This document shows positions 44,569-54,107 of a stretch of DNA of 64,000 nucleotides, one piece after another. The stretch lies in the NCBI GenBank assembly GCA_004298045.1, contig SCRM01000010.1, positions 248,001 through 312,000 of the forward strand. Reading direction: 5' to 3'. The first letter of the stretch is position 1; each line of letters begins with the position of its first letter. The notes under the pieces were generated by a model, which saw nothing but the letters and a program-made list of their open reading frames with translations, was not told the origin of the DNA and made no database searches. The translations under genes were made by a program, and so were the position numbers. This DNA is from Rhodanobacter sp. (GTDB lineage Bacteria; Pseudomonadota; Gammaproteobacteria; Xanthomonadales; Rhodanobacteraceae).

Positions 44569-46425
44569 ATGTCCCTGATCCAATTGCAGCGCGTCGACTT
44601 CAGCATCGGCGGCCCGCTCCTGCTCGAACACGTCGATCTTGCGATCGAACCCCGCGAACGCATCTGCATCGTCGGCCGCAACGGTGAGGGCAAATCCACC
44701 CTGCTGCGCCTGATCGACGGCGAGTTCAAACCCGACGACGGCGAAATCCGCGTGCAAAGCGGCACCGTGATTGCGCGCATGGCACAAGAAGTGCCGCAAC
44801 ACACCGCGGGCAGCGTGTTTCACGTCGTGGCGCAAGGGTTGGGCGACCTCGGCGCACTGCTGGCGCGCTACCACCAATTGCTGGGCGCCAACGATCTCGA
44901 TGCACTCGGCGAAGTGCAGCAGGCGATCGAAGCGCGTCACGGGTGGGACCTCGACCGCCGCGTGGCCGGCGTGCTGGAGCGGCTGGAGTTGCCGGGCGAT
45001 GCCGATTTCGCCGCGCTTTCCGGCGGCATGAAGCGCCGCGTGCTGCTCGCGCAGGCGCTGGTGGCGCAGCCCGACGTGCTGCTGCTGGATGAGCCGACCA
45101 ACCACCTCGACATCGAGGCGATCGACTGGCTCGAAGGCTTTCTCAAGGCGTTTGCCGGCACCCTGCTGTTCATCACCCACGACCGCAGCTTTCTGCAGGC
45201 GCTGGCCACGCGCATCGTCGAGATCGACCGCGGCGCAGTGACGGACTGGCCGGGCGACTACGCCAATTACCTGCGCCGCCGCGACGAACGCCTGCACGCC
45301 GAGGCGCAGGCCAACGCGCACTTCGACAAGAAGCTGGCGCAGGAGGAGGCCTGGATCCGCCAGGGCATCAAGGCCCGGCGCACGCGCAACGAAGGGCGCG
45401 TGCGGGCGCTGAAATCGCTGCGCGTCGAACGCGCGCAGCGGCGCGAACTGACCGGCAAGGCACGGATGACGGCCGCCACCGCGCAGGCTTCCGGCAAAAA
45501 AGTGATCGAGCTGGAGCACGTGTCCCAAAGCTTTGCCGGGCACGTGCTGTTTGACGACCTCTCCACCACCGTGATGCGCGGCGACCGGGTTGGCATCATC
45601 GGCCCGAACGGCGCCGGCAAAAGCACGCTGATCCGCATCATGCTGGGCGAGCTCACGCCCGCGCACGGCAGCGTGACGCGCGGCACCGGCATCGAACTGG
45701 CGTATTTCGACCAGCACCGCGTGCAGCTCGACGACACGCTGAACGCGCTGGACAACGTGGCCGAGGGTCGCGAGTACATCGAGCTGAACGGCCAACGCAA
45801 GCACATCATCGGTTACCTGCAGGATTTCCTGTTTTCCCCCGAGCGCGCCCGCGCGCCGATCACCCGACTTTCCGGCGGCGAGCGCAACCGCCTGCTGCTG
45901 GCCAAGCTGTTCGCCCAACCGTCCAACCTGCTGGTGATGGACGAGCCCACCAACGACCTCGACGTGGAGACGCTGGAGCTGCTCGAAGAACTGCTCACCG
46001 ACTACACCGGCACCCTGCTCTTGGTGTCGCACGACCGCGCGTTTCTCGACAACGTGGTGTCCTCCACGCTGGTGCTCGAAGGCAATGGCCACGTGGGCGA
46101 ATACGTGGGCGGCTACAGCGACTGGCTGCGCCAGCGGCCGGTCGCCGCCACCCCGGTCGTACCCGCACCTGCGCCGGCGGCGGTACCGCCACCCGTTGCC
46201 ATCGCCAAGCGCAAGCTGAGCTACAAGGACCAGCGCGAACTGGAACAGCTGCCGGCCCGCATCGAAGCGCTGGAACAGGACATTGCCGCACGCGGCGCAG
46301 CGATGAATGCACCGGCTTTCTTCCAGCAGGAAAGCACCACCATCGTCGCCGCCAACGAGGCCCTGGCCAAGCTGCAGGGCGAACTCGACGCCGCCTACGT
46401 GCGCTGGACGGAACTGGACGGCTGA
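44569..46425 (+). CDS. uup: ABC-F ATPase of the Uup type
   Basis: A 618-residue cytosolic protein with two ABC ATPase cassettes: Walker A GRNGEGKST and GPNGAGKST, signatures LSGGMKRR and LSGGERNR, Walker B LLLDEPTNHLDIEAI and LVMDEPTNDLDVETL, and the linker of about 80 residues between them. A Pro/Ala stretch then leads to a C-terminal coiled coil (YKDQRELEQLPARIEALEQD), the part that binds DNA in E. coli Uup. ABC-F proteins act at the ribosome or in genome maintenance. The start codon lies next to a -10-like hexamer and lacks an SD. Confidence 0.93.
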   Translation: MSLIQLQRVDFSIGGPLLLEHVDLAIEPRERICIVGRNGEGKSTLLRLIDGEFKPDDGEIRVQSGTVIARMAQEVPQHTAGSVFHVVAQGLGDLGALLARYHQLLGANDLDALGEVQQAIEARHGWDLDRRVAGVLERLELPGDADFAALSGGMKRRVLLAQALVAQPDVLLLDEPTNHLDIEAIDWLEGFLKAFAGTLLFITHDRSFLQALATRIVEIDRGAVTDWPGDYANYLRRRDERLHAEAQANAHFDKKLAQEEAWIRQGIKARRTRNEGRVRALKSLRVERAQRRELTGKARMTAATAQASGKKVIELEHVSQSFAGHVLFDDLSTTVMRGDRVGIIGPNGAGKSTLIRIMLGELTPAHGSVTRGTGIELAYFDQHRVQLDDTLNALDNVAEGREYIELNGQRKHIIGYLQDFLFSPERARAPITRLSGGERNRLLLAKLFAQPSNLLVMDEPTNDLDVETLELLEELLTDYTGTLLLVSHDRAFLDNVVSSTLVLEGNGHVGEYVGGYSDWLRQRPVAATPVVPAPAPAAVPPPVAIAKRKLSYKDQRELEQLPARIEALEQDIAARGAAMNAPAFFQQESTTIVAANEALAKLQGELDAAYVRWTELDG

Positions 46426-46454
46426 GCGCCGCGTATCATCGGCGGATACATCCT

Positions 46455-47096
46455 ATGGAACGCGCCATGTACACGCTCTATTACGCCCCCGGATCGGCCA
46501 ACCTCGTCGTGCATCTCGCACTGATCGAAACCGGCGCCCGCTACGAGCTCAAGAAGATCGACATCGAAAACGGCGAGCAGCGCACGCCGGCTTACCTCGC
46601 CATCAATCCGCTCGGCGTGGTACCAACGCTGATCGTCGATGGTGTCGCGCATACCGAGGCCGCGTCGCTAGCGATGCTGCTTGCCGAACGCCACCCGGAT
46701 GCACGCCTCGCCCCAGCCGTCGGCAGCGCCCAACGTGCCGATTACCTGCAGTGGATGTTCTATCTCGCCAACAACCTGCAGTCGCTGTTCCGCCAGTGGT
46801 TCTACCCGGGCGACCACCTCGCCGAAGGCGCTGAGGCCGTCAAGGAACATTCGCGCATCGGCATCGAGAAGGGCTGGACCTTCCTCGACCGCCATCTCGC
46901 CGAACACGGTCCCTACCTGTTGGGCGACACCTTCACCCTGCCCGACCTCTACGCCCTGATGCTGATGCGCTGGGCGCGCCACATGCCCAGGCCCGCCACC
47001 GAATGGCCGCACATTGCGGCGCTGGCCACGCGGCTCAAGGCACGACCGGCGTGGCAGCGGATGTGCGAGGAAGAAGCGCTGGTGGAGTGGGCCTGA
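46455..47096 (+). CDS. Glutathione S-transferase family protein
   Basis: A 213-residue protein with a thioredoxin-like N-domain (YTLYYAPGSANLVVHLALIE, then NPLGVVPTLIVDG and TEAASLAMLL, the glutathione-binding signature) and an all-helical C-domain (YLLGDTFTLPDLYALMLMRW). The substrate is unknown. An internal ATG at 46467 gives a more usual N-terminus; the SD does not discriminate. TATCAT at 46434 may be the -10. Confidence 0.9.
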   Translation: MERAMYTLYYAPGSANLVVHLALIETGARYELKKIDIENGEQRTPAYLAINPLGVVPTLIVDGVAHTEAASLAMLLAERHPDARLAPAVGSAQRADYLQWMFYLANNLQSLFRQWFYPGDHLAEGAEAVKEHSRIGIEKGWTFLDRHLAEHGPYLLGDTFTLPDLYALMLMRWARHMPRPATEWPHIAALATRLKARPAWQRMCEEEALVEWA

Positions 47097-47140
47097 AAGG
47101 CCGGGATTCGGAAACGCTGTTCCCTTCGCCCCTGGCCGAT

Positions 47141-47638
47141 CTACGCGATGACCTGCAGGGCGGCGTCGCCGCCCTGCACCGCGCTGGTCACCAGGCGCTT
47201 GTCGAAAGTGGCGAGTTTGCCGCCGCGCTGCACCGCCAACGCGAGCAGCCAGGTGTCGGTGACCTGCTCTGAAGTGAGCAGCCGGCTGCGATCGATCAGC
47301 GGCGAATCGAGCAGACTGAGGTCGGCGGGCCAGTACACGTGGCCGGGCTGACTGCACAGCTCAGCCAGCAAGTCGGCGGCGATGGCCGTGGTGGCCACGG
47401 CGTTGCCATAGCGCGGATGCGACATGTTGTGCAGTGCGCCGTTCTCGGTGAGGTTGCAGCTGGCCCGCGACGCACGCGCGGTGGCAAACCACGCGTGCGC
47501 CGGGGCGTGGTGCGGATGAGTCGGATCGAGCAGCGCGAGCAGCACGTTGACGTCGAGTAGCCACGTCGTGGCGCCGTTCGACCACTCGCCGCGTGCGTCG
47601 CGCACCCCTTGCTTCGCCTTGCGGGTCACGGTGCCCAT
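47141..47638 (-). CDS. VapC-like PIN-domain ribonuclease toxin
   Basis: A 165-residue protein whose PIN domain starts TTWLLDVNVLLALLDPTHPHH, with the first catalytic Asp in LLDVN, a Glu in NLTENGALHN and acidic residues near EQVTDTWLLALA and ATFDKRL. PIN toxins cut RNA, often initiator tRNA or rRNA. It overlaps its antitoxin by 13 bp. The N-terminal 25 residues before the PIN domain are unusual, so a GTG near 47605 could be the real start. Confidence 0.85.
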   Translation of the reverse strand: MGTVTRKAKQGVRDARGEWSNGATTWLLDVNVLLALLDPTHPHHAPAHAWFATARASRASCNLTENGALHNMSHPRYGNAVATTAIAADLLAELCSQPGHVYWPADLSLLDSPLIDRSRLLTSEQVTDTWLLALAVQRGGKLATFDKRLVTSAVQGGDAALQVIA

Positions 47639-47862
47639 GGCGACTCGTCGCGCAGGGCATTGATCTCGGCCAGGCTGGTCGGCTTCGCATCGGCGCGCAC
47701 TGGCATCAGCCGGATGCCGTTGCGGAATTGCGGCGCTGCGACCGGTGCCAACCCCTTGCGGGCCAGCTCGGACACCACCTCGCCCAGCGTGCGCCCTTCG
47801 CGCTCCGCCAGCGCCCGCGCTGCGGCCAGCACGTCTTCATCGAGTTGGATCGTGGTGCGCAT
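47626..47862 (-). CDS. VapB-like ribbon-helix-helix antitoxin
   Basis: A 78-residue protein. The N-terminus MRTTIQLDEDVLAAARALAE is a ribbon-helix-helix DNA-binding motif and the C-terminal half is the flexible toxin-binding tail. It is directly upstream of the PIN toxin and overlaps it, the standard antitoxin-toxin order, and would autoregulate the pair. Confidence 0.85.
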   Translation of the reverse strand: MRTTIQLDEDVLAAARALAEREGRTLGEVVSELARKGLAPVAAPQFRNGIRLMPVRADAKPTSLAEINALRDESPWAP

Positions 47863-47903
47863 GGCAGGCTCCAGACGCCAGCTGCACGACTGGCCGGTGT
47901 CAG

Positions 47904-47931
47904 GCATCACGCATCACGCATCACGCATCAC
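47904..47931. repeat. Four-heptad repeat module upstream of the vapB-like gene (site F)
   Basis: GCATCAC repeated exactly four times, 41 bp upstream of the antitoxin start. Unit length and number match the GGGATNN modules at sites A-E, although the unit sequence differs. Confidence 0.75.
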
Positions 47932-47997
47932 TGGTCAACTCGTGCGGCCGCATCGCATAGCGTCGCCCAGCATGGCTGGCGCTCCGCATGCACCGCC

Positions 47998-50727
47998 TCA
48001 ACCCGTGTTCTGCAGCCCCTGCGCCACGCCGTTGACGCAGGCCACCAGCGACTTCAGCAGCGCGGCATCTTTCCGGTCGCTGGCCCGCCAGCGCTGGAGC
48101 AGGTCGACTTGCAGCAGGCTGACGGGGTCGATGTAGGGGTTGCGCAACGTGATCGAGGCGGCCAGCCGGGGGTTGCCGGCGAGCAGGTCGGCGTGGCCCT
48201 GCAGACGCAGCAGCCAGTGGCGGGTGCGCTCATATTCGTCGCGGATCAGCGCGTAGAAGCCGCCATGCAACGAGCCGGAAAGCCGGGAATAGGTTTCGGC
48301 AATGTCGAGGTCGCACTTGGCCAGCACCATTTCCACGTCGTCGACGACGTTGGCGAAGAACGGCCAGTCACGCGCCATTTCCGCCAATGCCTGCTCGCCG
48401 AATTGCTGCGCGCCGCGTTCGAGCGCGCTGCCCAGGCCATACCAGCCGGTGAGGATCGAGCGGTTCTGCGTCCACGCGAACACCCACGGGATGCAGCGCA
48501 GATCCTGTACGCCGTGCATGCTGCGGCGGCTCGCCGGGCGCGAGCCGAGCGTCATCTTTTCGATCACGTCGATCGGCGTCGCGCTGCGAAAATATTCGAC
48601 GAAGCCTTCGCGCTCGACGAATGCGCGATAGGTTTGCCGGCTCACCGCGGACAGCACGCCCATGCGCGCGATCCATTGCTCCTCGCGTGGCTCGGCGCTG
48701 CGCGGACGCAGGCTGGCGCGCAGCACGGCACCCACGGTCTGCTCCAGGTTGCGCAGCGCCAGCGCGCGGATGCCGTACTTGCGGTGGATCACCTCGCCCT
48801 GCTCGGTGACGCGCAGCACGCCGGCCACCGAGCCGCGCGGCGAGGACATCAGCGCCGGGGTGACGCGCGCGCCGCCGCGACTGGCCGAGCCGCCGCGGCC
48901 GTGGAAAAACGCCAGCTCGATGCCGCCCTCACGCGCCACTTTCAGCAGCTCCGCCTGCGCGCGCTGCAAACCCCAGCGCGAGGCCAAGGTGCCGCCATCC
49001 TTGCCGCTGTCGGAGTAGCCGAGCATCACCCACTGCTGGTCGTTGCGCGCACGCAAGTGGTCGCGATACACCGGATCGGCCAGCAGGGCGCACAGCGTTG
49101 CCGGCGCGCTCTCCAGGTCGTCCACGGTTTCGAACAGCGGCGCAATGTCGATCGGCACCCGGCTGCCGGCCGCATCGACCAACCCGCCGTGGCGCGCCAG
49201 CGCCAGCACCGCGAGTACGTCGGCGGGCGTGCGCGCCATGCTGATGATGTACAGCCCGGTCGCATCCACGCCATAGCGCGTGCGGCTGGTCTTGACGGTG
49301 GCGAACACCGCCTGCAAGCGGGTGACGACGGGGTCGTCGGACGCCGCAAACGCCGCTTCGCCGCGCGCATACGGGCGCAGACGCTCGGCACGCGCCTCGG
49401 CGCTGCGGCCCGCCCACTCGGGGTCGGCAAACAGGATCGCCAGTGCGTCGTCGTGCACGCGCGAATCCTGGCGCACGTCGAGCCGCGCCAGATGGAAACC
49501 GAAGCTGCGCACGCGCCACACCAGGCGACGCACCGCATAGGCGCCGGCGTGGTCGCCCTTGTTGGCGGCCAGGCTGGTCTCGATGAGGCGGAGATCGCCG
49601 AGCCATTCGTCGACGCTGGGGTAGCCGCCTTCGGCATCGTCCTGGGTCAGTGCGAGACGCGCGCCGATCAGGTGCAGCAGGCAGCGGTACGGCATGTCCG
49701 CGTGGCGTGGGCGGATGGTCGCCGCCGCCTGCGGGAAACGCGCGCGGTAGGCGGCAAGGCGTTCCTGCAAGGCATCCGTCACCGCCACGCGGTCGTCGGT
49801 CTGGCTGAGCAGGCGGCCAAGCGCCGCAACATCCTCGCGATAACGCGCCAGTACCAGCTCGCGCTGCGCGTGCAGGCATTCCTCAATGGTGTCGGCACCC
49901 ACCGCCGGGTTGCCGTCCATGTCGCCACCCACCCAGCTGGCAAACCGCAGCAGGCGCGGCAGGGGCACTGCCACGCCGTACACCTGGTTCAGGGCCTGCG
50001 CCAGCGATTCATACAACGCCGGCACGATGCGGTAGAGCGGATCGGCCAGATAGAAGTCCACATGCTCGCGCTCGTCCTGCACGCTCGGCTGCACCGGCGA
50101 GGCTTCGGCCGTTTGCCAGCCGGAGGTGAGCGCCATGTACATGCGTGCCTCGTCCTCCTGCTGCTCCTGCGGAGTACGCCCGCCGTCAAAGCCGTCGACC
50201 AGGGCACGCACGATCGCCTGCTCTTTTTCCAGCAACGAAGCGCGCACGGCTTCGGTCGGATGCGCGGTGAACACCGGCTCGACGTGCAGGCGGTTGAGCC
50301 ACGCGATCAGCTCATCGGCCGTGACGCCGGCGGCTTTGAGGCGGGTGAGCACATCCAGCAGCGACTCCGGCTGCATCGCGTCGCCGGCACGCTGGTAGTC
50401 GCGACGCCGGCGGATGCGATGCACCCGCTCGGCAATATTCACTGCCTGGAAATAGGTGGCGAACGCGCGCGCCAGCGCTTCGGCGTGCGCCGGCGGCAAG
50501 CCGGCAAGCGGGTCGGCAAGCTTTGCCAGCGGGGAGTTTTTCTGTCGCCGTGCAATTGCTGCGGTGCGTATGCGCTCCACCTCCGCGAGAAAGCCGGGGT
50601 CGGCTTGCTCGGCCAGCATCTGGCCGACAAGCGCGCCAAGCCGCCGCACATCGTTGCGCAACGGCGCGTCGGGCAGGGCGGCATCGGGACTGCGGGAAGC
50701 ATTCGGCACAGCGGCGTCAACTCGCAC
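47998..50727 (-). CDS. ppc: Phosphoenolpyruvate carboxylase
   Basis: Makes oxaloacetate from PEP and bicarbonate to refill the TCA cycle. The 909-residue protein has the active-site [12 protein letters not shown] (His156), the [12 protein letters not shown] phosphate loop, and the C-terminal [11 protein letters not shown] and final NTG tripeptide required for activity and allosteric control. The start codon is GTG at 50727. A met-box-like octamer lies 68 bp upstream. Confidence 0.97.
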   Translation of the reverse strand: MRVDAAVPNASRSPDAALPDAPLRNDVRRLGALVGQMLAEQADPGFLAEVERIRTAAIARRQKNSPLAKLADPLAGLPPAHAEALARAFATYFQAVNIAERVHRIRRRRDYQRAGDAMQPESLLDVLTRLKAAGVTADELIAWLNRLHVEPVFTAHPTEAVRASLLEKEQAIVRALVDGFDGGRTPQEQQEDEARMYMALTSGWQTAEASPVQPSVQDEREHVDFYLADPLYRIVPALYESLAQALNQVYGVAVPLPRLLRFASWVGGDMDGNPAVGADTIEECLHAQRELVLARYREDVAALGRLLSQTDDRVAVTDALQERLAAYRARFPQAAATIRPRHADMPYRCLLHLIGARLALTQDDAEGGYPSVDEWLGDLRLIETSLAANKGDHAGAYAVRRLVWRVRSFGFHLARLDVRQDSRVHDDALAILFADPEWAGRSAEARAERLRPYARGEAAFAASDDPVVTRLQAVFATVKTSRTRYGVDATGLYIISMARTPADVLAVLALARHGGLVDAAGSRVPIDIAPLFETVDDLESAPATLCALLADPVYRDHLRARNDQQWVMLGYSDSGKDGGTLASRWGLQRAQAELLKVAREGGIELAFFHGRGGSASRGGARVTPALMSSPRGSVAGVLRVTEQGEVIHRKYGIRALALRNLEQTVGAVLRASLRPRSAEPREEQWIARMGVLSAVSRQTYRAFVEREGFVEYFRSATPIDVIEKMTLGSRPASRRSMHGVQDLRCIPWVFAWTQNRSILTGWYGLGSALERGAQQFGEQALAEMARDWPFFANVVDDVEMVLAKCDLDIAETYSRLSGSLHGGFYALIRDEYERTRHWLLRLQGHADLLAGNPRLAASITLRNPYIDPVSLLQVDLLQRWRASDRKDAALLKSLVACVNGVAQGLQNTG

Positions 50728-50794
50728 GAAGGAAGTCCAAGCCTAACGCAAGCGCCGTGGTTTTGTGCATCGCCGCAAAACTTTTTTTGCAAAT

Positions 50795-50802
50795 GGACGT
50801 CT
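50795..50802 (+). promoter_or_regulatory. Met-box-like octamer between ppc and ahcY
   Basis: A single GGACGTCT, same octamer as before metE/ahpD-like and metF. It is about 200 bp upstream of the ahcY -10 and 68 bp upstream of ppc, so its target is unclear. Confidence 0.4.
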
Positions 50803-50998
50803 GAATGCGGAAAGCCGCCGCGGCAACCCGGGGCATGGGGCAAAGCCGTTTGGCGTCAGCGCGTACGCAGGTTCCCCTGCCCGGTGCTGTGCCACTGGCC
50901 GCTCAAGACGCCCAGGACGGATGCGGTCGCAGCGGCTGGCGTCGCTGCCATCCCCGACTCCCCAGCCCGCAACGGTCTGCGCGTGGCAGGTGCGCCGC

Positions 50999-51004
50999 TA
51001 TACT
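50999..51004 (+). promoter_or_regulatory. ahcY -10 element
   Basis: TATACT, 5/6 to consensus, places transcription start at about 51011, immediately in front of the SAH riboswitch stem P1. Confidence 0.65.
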
Positions 51005-51013
51005 TTGCAGCTC

Positions 51014-51087
51014 CCGTCGAGGGGCGCTGCGACCACGGCAATCGAACCGTGGCCAGGCTCGGCGGAACCTGACTGCAACGGCGCCCG
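51014..51087 (+). promoter_or_regulatory. S-adenosylhomocysteine (SAH) riboswitch
   Basis: Stem P1 pairs CCGTCGAG (51014-51021) with CTCGGCGG (51058-51065); P2 pairs CCACGG (51033-51038) with CCGTGG (51047-51052); the pseudoknot pairs GGGCGC (51022-51027) with GCGCCC (51081-51086). The conserved core GAGGGGCGCTGC, CCAGGCTCGG and AACGGCGCCC matches the SAH-riboswitch consensus. These elements turn on ahcY when SAH accumulates. Confidence 0.92.
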
Positions 51088-51167
51088 GTTGGCTGCAATG
51101 CACCTGTCTGACAGGCGCGGCGCGGCACCGGCCACACGGCCGGCCCCCTACAAGAACCGGAGTACGC

Positions 51168-52607
51168 ATGAACGCTGTCACCCAGATCCTCGCCACCGCC
51201 GCCAACAAGGTGCGCGACATCGGTCTCGCCGATTTCGGCCGCAAGGAGCTCGACATTGCCGAGCACGAAATGCCCGGCCTGATGGCGATCCGCAAGAAGC
51301 ACGCCGCCACGCAGCCGCTCAAGGGCGTGCGCGTGTCCGGCTCGCTGCACATGACGATCCAGACCGCGGTGCTGATCGAGACGCTGAAAGCCGTGGGCGC
51401 CGACGTGCGCTGGGCTTCGTGCAACATTTTCAGCACCCAGGACCACGCCGCGGCCGCGATCGCCGCCACCGGCACCCCGGTGTTCGCCTGGAAGGGCGAG
51501 ACGCTGGAGGAATACTGGGATTGCACGCTCGCCGCGCTCTCCTTCCCCGACGGCAACGGCGGCTTTCTCGGCCCGCAGCTGGTGGTGGACGACGGCGGCG
51601 ACGCCACGCTCCTGATCCACAAGGGCTACGAGCTGGAAAACGGCAGCGACTGGGTCAACGGCGCCGCCGGCAGCCACGAGGAGCAGGTCATCAAGAACCT
51701 GCTGAAGCGCGTGGCGCAGGAGCGCCCGGGTTTCTGGCACACCGTGGTGCGCGACTGGAAGGGCGTTTCCGAGGAAACCACCACCGGCGTGCACCGCCTC
51801 TACCAGCTCGCCGAGGCGGGCAAGCTGCTGGTGCCGGCGATCAACGTCAACGACTCGGTGACCAAGAGCAAATTCGACAACCTGTACGGCTGCCGCGAAT
51901 CGCTGGCCGACGGCCTGAAGCGCGCGATGGACGTGATGCTCGCCGGCAAGGTGGCCGTGGTGTGCGGCTACGGCGACGTCGGCAAGGGCTGCTCGCACTC
52001 CCTGCGCAACTACGGCGCGCGCGTGATCGTGACCGAGGTCGACCCGATCTGCGCGCTGCAGGCGGCGATGGAAGGCTTCGAGGTGAACACGGTGGAATCC
52101 ACGCTCGGCGTGGGCGACATCTACGTCACCACCACCGGCAACTGCGACATCATCCGGCTGGAACACATGCAGGCGATGAAGGACCAGGCCATCGTCTGCA
52201 ACATCGGCCACTTCGACAACGAGATCCAGGTGGACGCGCTGAACGAGTGCGGCGCGGTGCGCCTCAACATCAAGCCGCAGGTGGACAAGTACACCTTCAA
52301 GGATGGCCACGCGATCTTCCTGCTCGCCGAAGGCCGGCTGGTGAACCTCGGCTGCGCCACCGGTCACCCGAGCTTCGTGATGAGCAACAGCTTCGCCAAC
52401 CAGACGCTGGCGCAGATCGACCTGTGGGAACACAAGGACAGCTACCAGCCCAAGGTCTACATGCTGCCGAAGAAGCTCGACGAGGAGGTCGCCCGCCTGC
52501 ACCTGGACAAGATCGGCGTGAAGCTCACCACGCTCACCGCCAAGCAGGCCGCCTACCTCGGCGTGCCGGTGGAAGGGCCGTACAAGGCGGGGCATTACCG
52601 TTATTGA
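51168..52607 (+). CDS. ahcY: Adenosylhomocysteinase (SAH hydrolase)
   Basis: Splits SAH to adenosine and homocysteine, relieving inhibition of methyltransferases and feeding metE. The 479-residue protein has [21 protein letters not shown], the NAD-binding [20 protein letters not shown], and the C-terminal DKYTFKDG and [10 protein letters not shown] that close the active site. The ATG at 51168 has GGAG six bases upstream. Expression is controlled by the SAH riboswitch in its leader. Confidence 0.99.
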   Translation: MNAVTQILATAANKVRDIGLADFGRKELDIAEHEMPGLMAIRKKHAATQPLKGVRVSGSLHMTIQTAVLIETLKAVGADVRWASCNIFSTQDHAAAAIAATGTPVFAWKGETLEEYWDCTLAALSFPDGNGGFLGPQLVVDDGGDATLLIHKGYELENGSDWVNGAAGSHEEQVIKNLLKRVAQERPGFWHTVVRDWKGVSEETTTGVHRLYQLAEAGKLLVPAINVNDSVTKSKFDNLYGCRESLADGLKRAMDVMLAGKVAVVCGYGDVGKGCSHSLRNYGARVIVTEVDPICALQAAMEGFEVNTVESTLGVGDIYVTTTGNCDIIRLEHMQAMKDQAIVCNIGHFDNEIQVDALNECGAVRLNIKPQVDKYTFKDGHAIFLLAEGRLVNLGCATGHPSFVMSNSFANQTLAQIDLWEHKDSYQPKVYMLPKKLDEEVARLHLDKIGVKLTTLTAKQAAYLGVPVEGPYKAGHYRY

Positions 52608-52625
52608 GCCGCTGGTTCAAGCCGG

Positions 52626-52663
52626 TGAAACACAACGGGCGCCGCGGGGCGCCCGTTGTGTTT
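52626..52663. terminator. Bidirectional terminator between ahcY and the mazF-like gene
   Basis: A perfect 17-bp inverted repeat, GAAACACAACGGGCGCC and its complement, with a GCGG loop. The AT-rich ends (TGTGTTTC / GAAACACA) give T-rich tails both ways. It ends at the stop of the convergent toxin gene. Confidence 0.8.
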
Positions 52664-53043
52664 CAGGCCAGCTGCACAATCTGGTTCAGTACCAGCAGCA
52701 CCTCGGCAAACGGCCGGTCATCCAGGCTGCGCATCGGATGCGGCCTGCCGCCGCGCAGGCGCCAGTCGAACGACTTGGGCTGGTGGCACAGCACATAGCC
52801 GGTTGCGCCGGCTTTGCGTCCGCCGACCACACCTGCCGCGACCGCGAACGGGTTGGAGGCGTTATGGGCGGCCGTCGTCATGGGCAGTCCGACGACCAGC
52901 GAGGTGTGTTCATTGAAGGCTCGTGGCGAAAGCACCAGGAACGGACGCACATCGCGCATTTCCCGCCCGGCCTGCGGGCTGCAGTCGATCCAGATCACAT
53001 CCTGACGATCCGGTACCCAGCTCTGCTTCGCCTTGGCTACCAC
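52663..53043 (-). CDS. MazF/PemK-family mRNA interferase toxin
   Basis: A 126-residue protein with the CcdB/MazF fold signatures: PDRQDVIWIDCSPQAGREMRDVRPFLVLS (conserved GRE/RPxLVLS) and VVGLPMTT, then GYVLCHQPKSFDW. MazF toxins cut mRNA at short sequences. It overlaps the antitoxin gene by 7 bp. Confidence 0.9.
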   Translation of the reverse strand: MVAKAKQSWVPDRQDVIWIDCSPQAGREMRDVRPFLVLSPRAFNEHTSLVVGLPMTTAAHNASNPFAVAAGVVGGRKAGATGYVLCHQPKSFDWRLRGGRPHPMRSLDDRPFAEVLLVLNQIVQLA

Positions 53044-53291
53044 CGTTCGGCACCGATTCGCCCATCGGCAACCATGGCCTCGCCGCCGTGCTTGCGTGGA
53101 TCGAACCGGGCCAACCGTTGTTCGAGCGTCAGTGGCACGCCTTCCATTGGCGTCACCACCACGCGGCCATCTTCCACCGCCACGCTCACCCGTTGATCCG
53201 CGCGCAGACGGGCTGCGCGCACGATGGCCGCAGGCAAGCGCACGCCGAGATTGTTGCCCCAGTGCTTGATGTCCAGCTCGACGCTCGTCAT
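53037..53291 (-). CDS. MazE/AbrB-type antitoxin
   Basis: An 84-residue protein with an N-terminal SpoVT/AbrB swapped-hairpin domain (IKHWGNNLGVRLPAAIVRAARL) and an acidic/polar C-terminal tail that would occupy the toxin. It precedes the toxin and overlaps it. Its operator candidate lies 18-36 bp upstream. Confidence 0.9.
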   Translation of the reverse strand: MTSVELDIKHWGNNLGVRLPAAIVRAARLRADQRVSVAVEDGRVVVTPMEGVPLTLEQRLARFDPRKHGGEAMVADGRIGAERW

Positions 53292-53308
53292 GGCATGTCC
53301 TGTCCGAT

Positions 53309-53327
53309 GTTTATACGCGGTTTAAAC
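53309..53327 (-). promoter_or_regulatory. mazEF operator/promoter candidate
   Basis: GTTTA-N9-TAAAC is a perfect 5-bp inverted repeat and includes TATAAA on the minus strand (53310-53315) as a -10. MazE-type antitoxins repress through such palindromes. Confidence 0.5.
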
Positions 53328-53447
53328 AAAGGTGCGTACAACGGCAACGGTGCGTCACCGGCGGACCGTCTCACATCACAGCCCCGGTCGGCATACATCC
53401 CGCCCTACCGATCACCGGAGCGGCACGCGGCATTCAACCATGCCCCA

Positions 53448-54005
53448 TCACGCCCGCCAGTTCGCATGCCGCTCCCAGAAATCCACGCTGTGGCGGTACG
53501 CGGCGTGGTTGAGCGGCACGCCGGAACCGCCCTCGTCGACGCCCAGCGCGTTGCGCATCATGGTGATCGGCGCCATCGGGATTTCTTCCGGCGCCAGCGT
53601 ATACAGGCAACCAACGATGCCCCACTGGGCAGTGATCGGCTCGTGCTCCTTGGCCAGTTGCTCGCGGCTGTAAAGAATCACGACGAGGTATTCGGCCACC
53701 GGCGGCTCGACGCCTTCGAACCAGCGCACCAGCACCGGCAGTTCGGTCTTGGTGCGCGCCTCGTAACCGCTGCGCAACAGGTGCCGGTTGGCGTCGGTGA
53801 TGGGCTGGGTCAGGCAGCGTGTACTGGTCCAGTTGCGGTGGACATGCAACTTGCAGAACGGCGCGTAACCATCCAGCACACGCAGCGGCGGCTCGGCGTT
53901 CAGGCGTTCGACAAAGCTTTCGGGCGTGCAGTCGCGAATGGTGTTGGCCCGCGCCTCGCGCGGAAACAGGCGGGCACGGGCAAACGGGGTGAGTTCGATC
54001 GACAT
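53448..54005 (-). CDS. DUF3228 family protein
   Basis: A 185-residue protein of unknown function. It begins SIELTPFARARLFPREARAN and has VLDGYAPFCKLHVHRNWTST and a C-terminal VGCLYTLAPEEIPMAPITMMRNALGVDEGGSGVPLN-type region, both typical of DUF3228. No catalytic motif or signal is evident. It is divergent from metF, with 138 bp between starts. Confidence 0.75.
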   Translation of the reverse strand: MSIELTPFARARLFPREARANTIRDCTPESFVERLNAEPPLRVLDGYAPFCKLHVHRNWTSTRCLTQPITDANRHLLRSGYEARTKTELPVLVRWFEGVEPPVAEYLVVILYSREQLAKEHEPITAQWGIVGCLYTLAPEEIPMAPITMMRNALGVDEGGSGVPLNHAAYRHSVDFWERHANWRA

Positions 54006-54078
54006 GGCAGGGTCGCTGCGGAAACCGGCCGCCAGCGTAGCCCAAGCGCCGGCAGGGCATTTCCTACCTTATGCATTC

Positions 54079-54086
54079 GGACGTCT
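54079..54086 (+). promoter_or_regulatory. Met-box-like octamer in the metF promoter
   Basis: GGACGTCT covers the metF -35 position. A second weaker match, AGATGTAT (6/8), lies at 54103-54110 in the same 8-bp phase. TCTATC...GATAGA (54084-54105) forms an inverted repeat across the spacer. Confidence 0.55.
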
Positions 54087-54107
54087 ATCTTTGCATCGCG
54101 ATAGATG

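Larger units (their letters stand above)
50728..51013. other. Regulatory gap between ppc and ahcY, 5' part
   Basis: No gene is seen. It carries GGACGTCT at 50795-50802, an A/T-rich stretch (AAAACTTTTTTTGCAAAT) just before it, and TATACT (50999-51004), which would start ahcY transcription near 51011. Confidence 0.5.

Noticed and set aside
47593-51072. 1159-codon open frame on the plus strand across vapBC and ppc
   Set aside because: It is antisense to ppc, whose motifs are certain. The translation is rich in His/Arg/Gln/Ala without domains, as expected for high-GC shadow frames.
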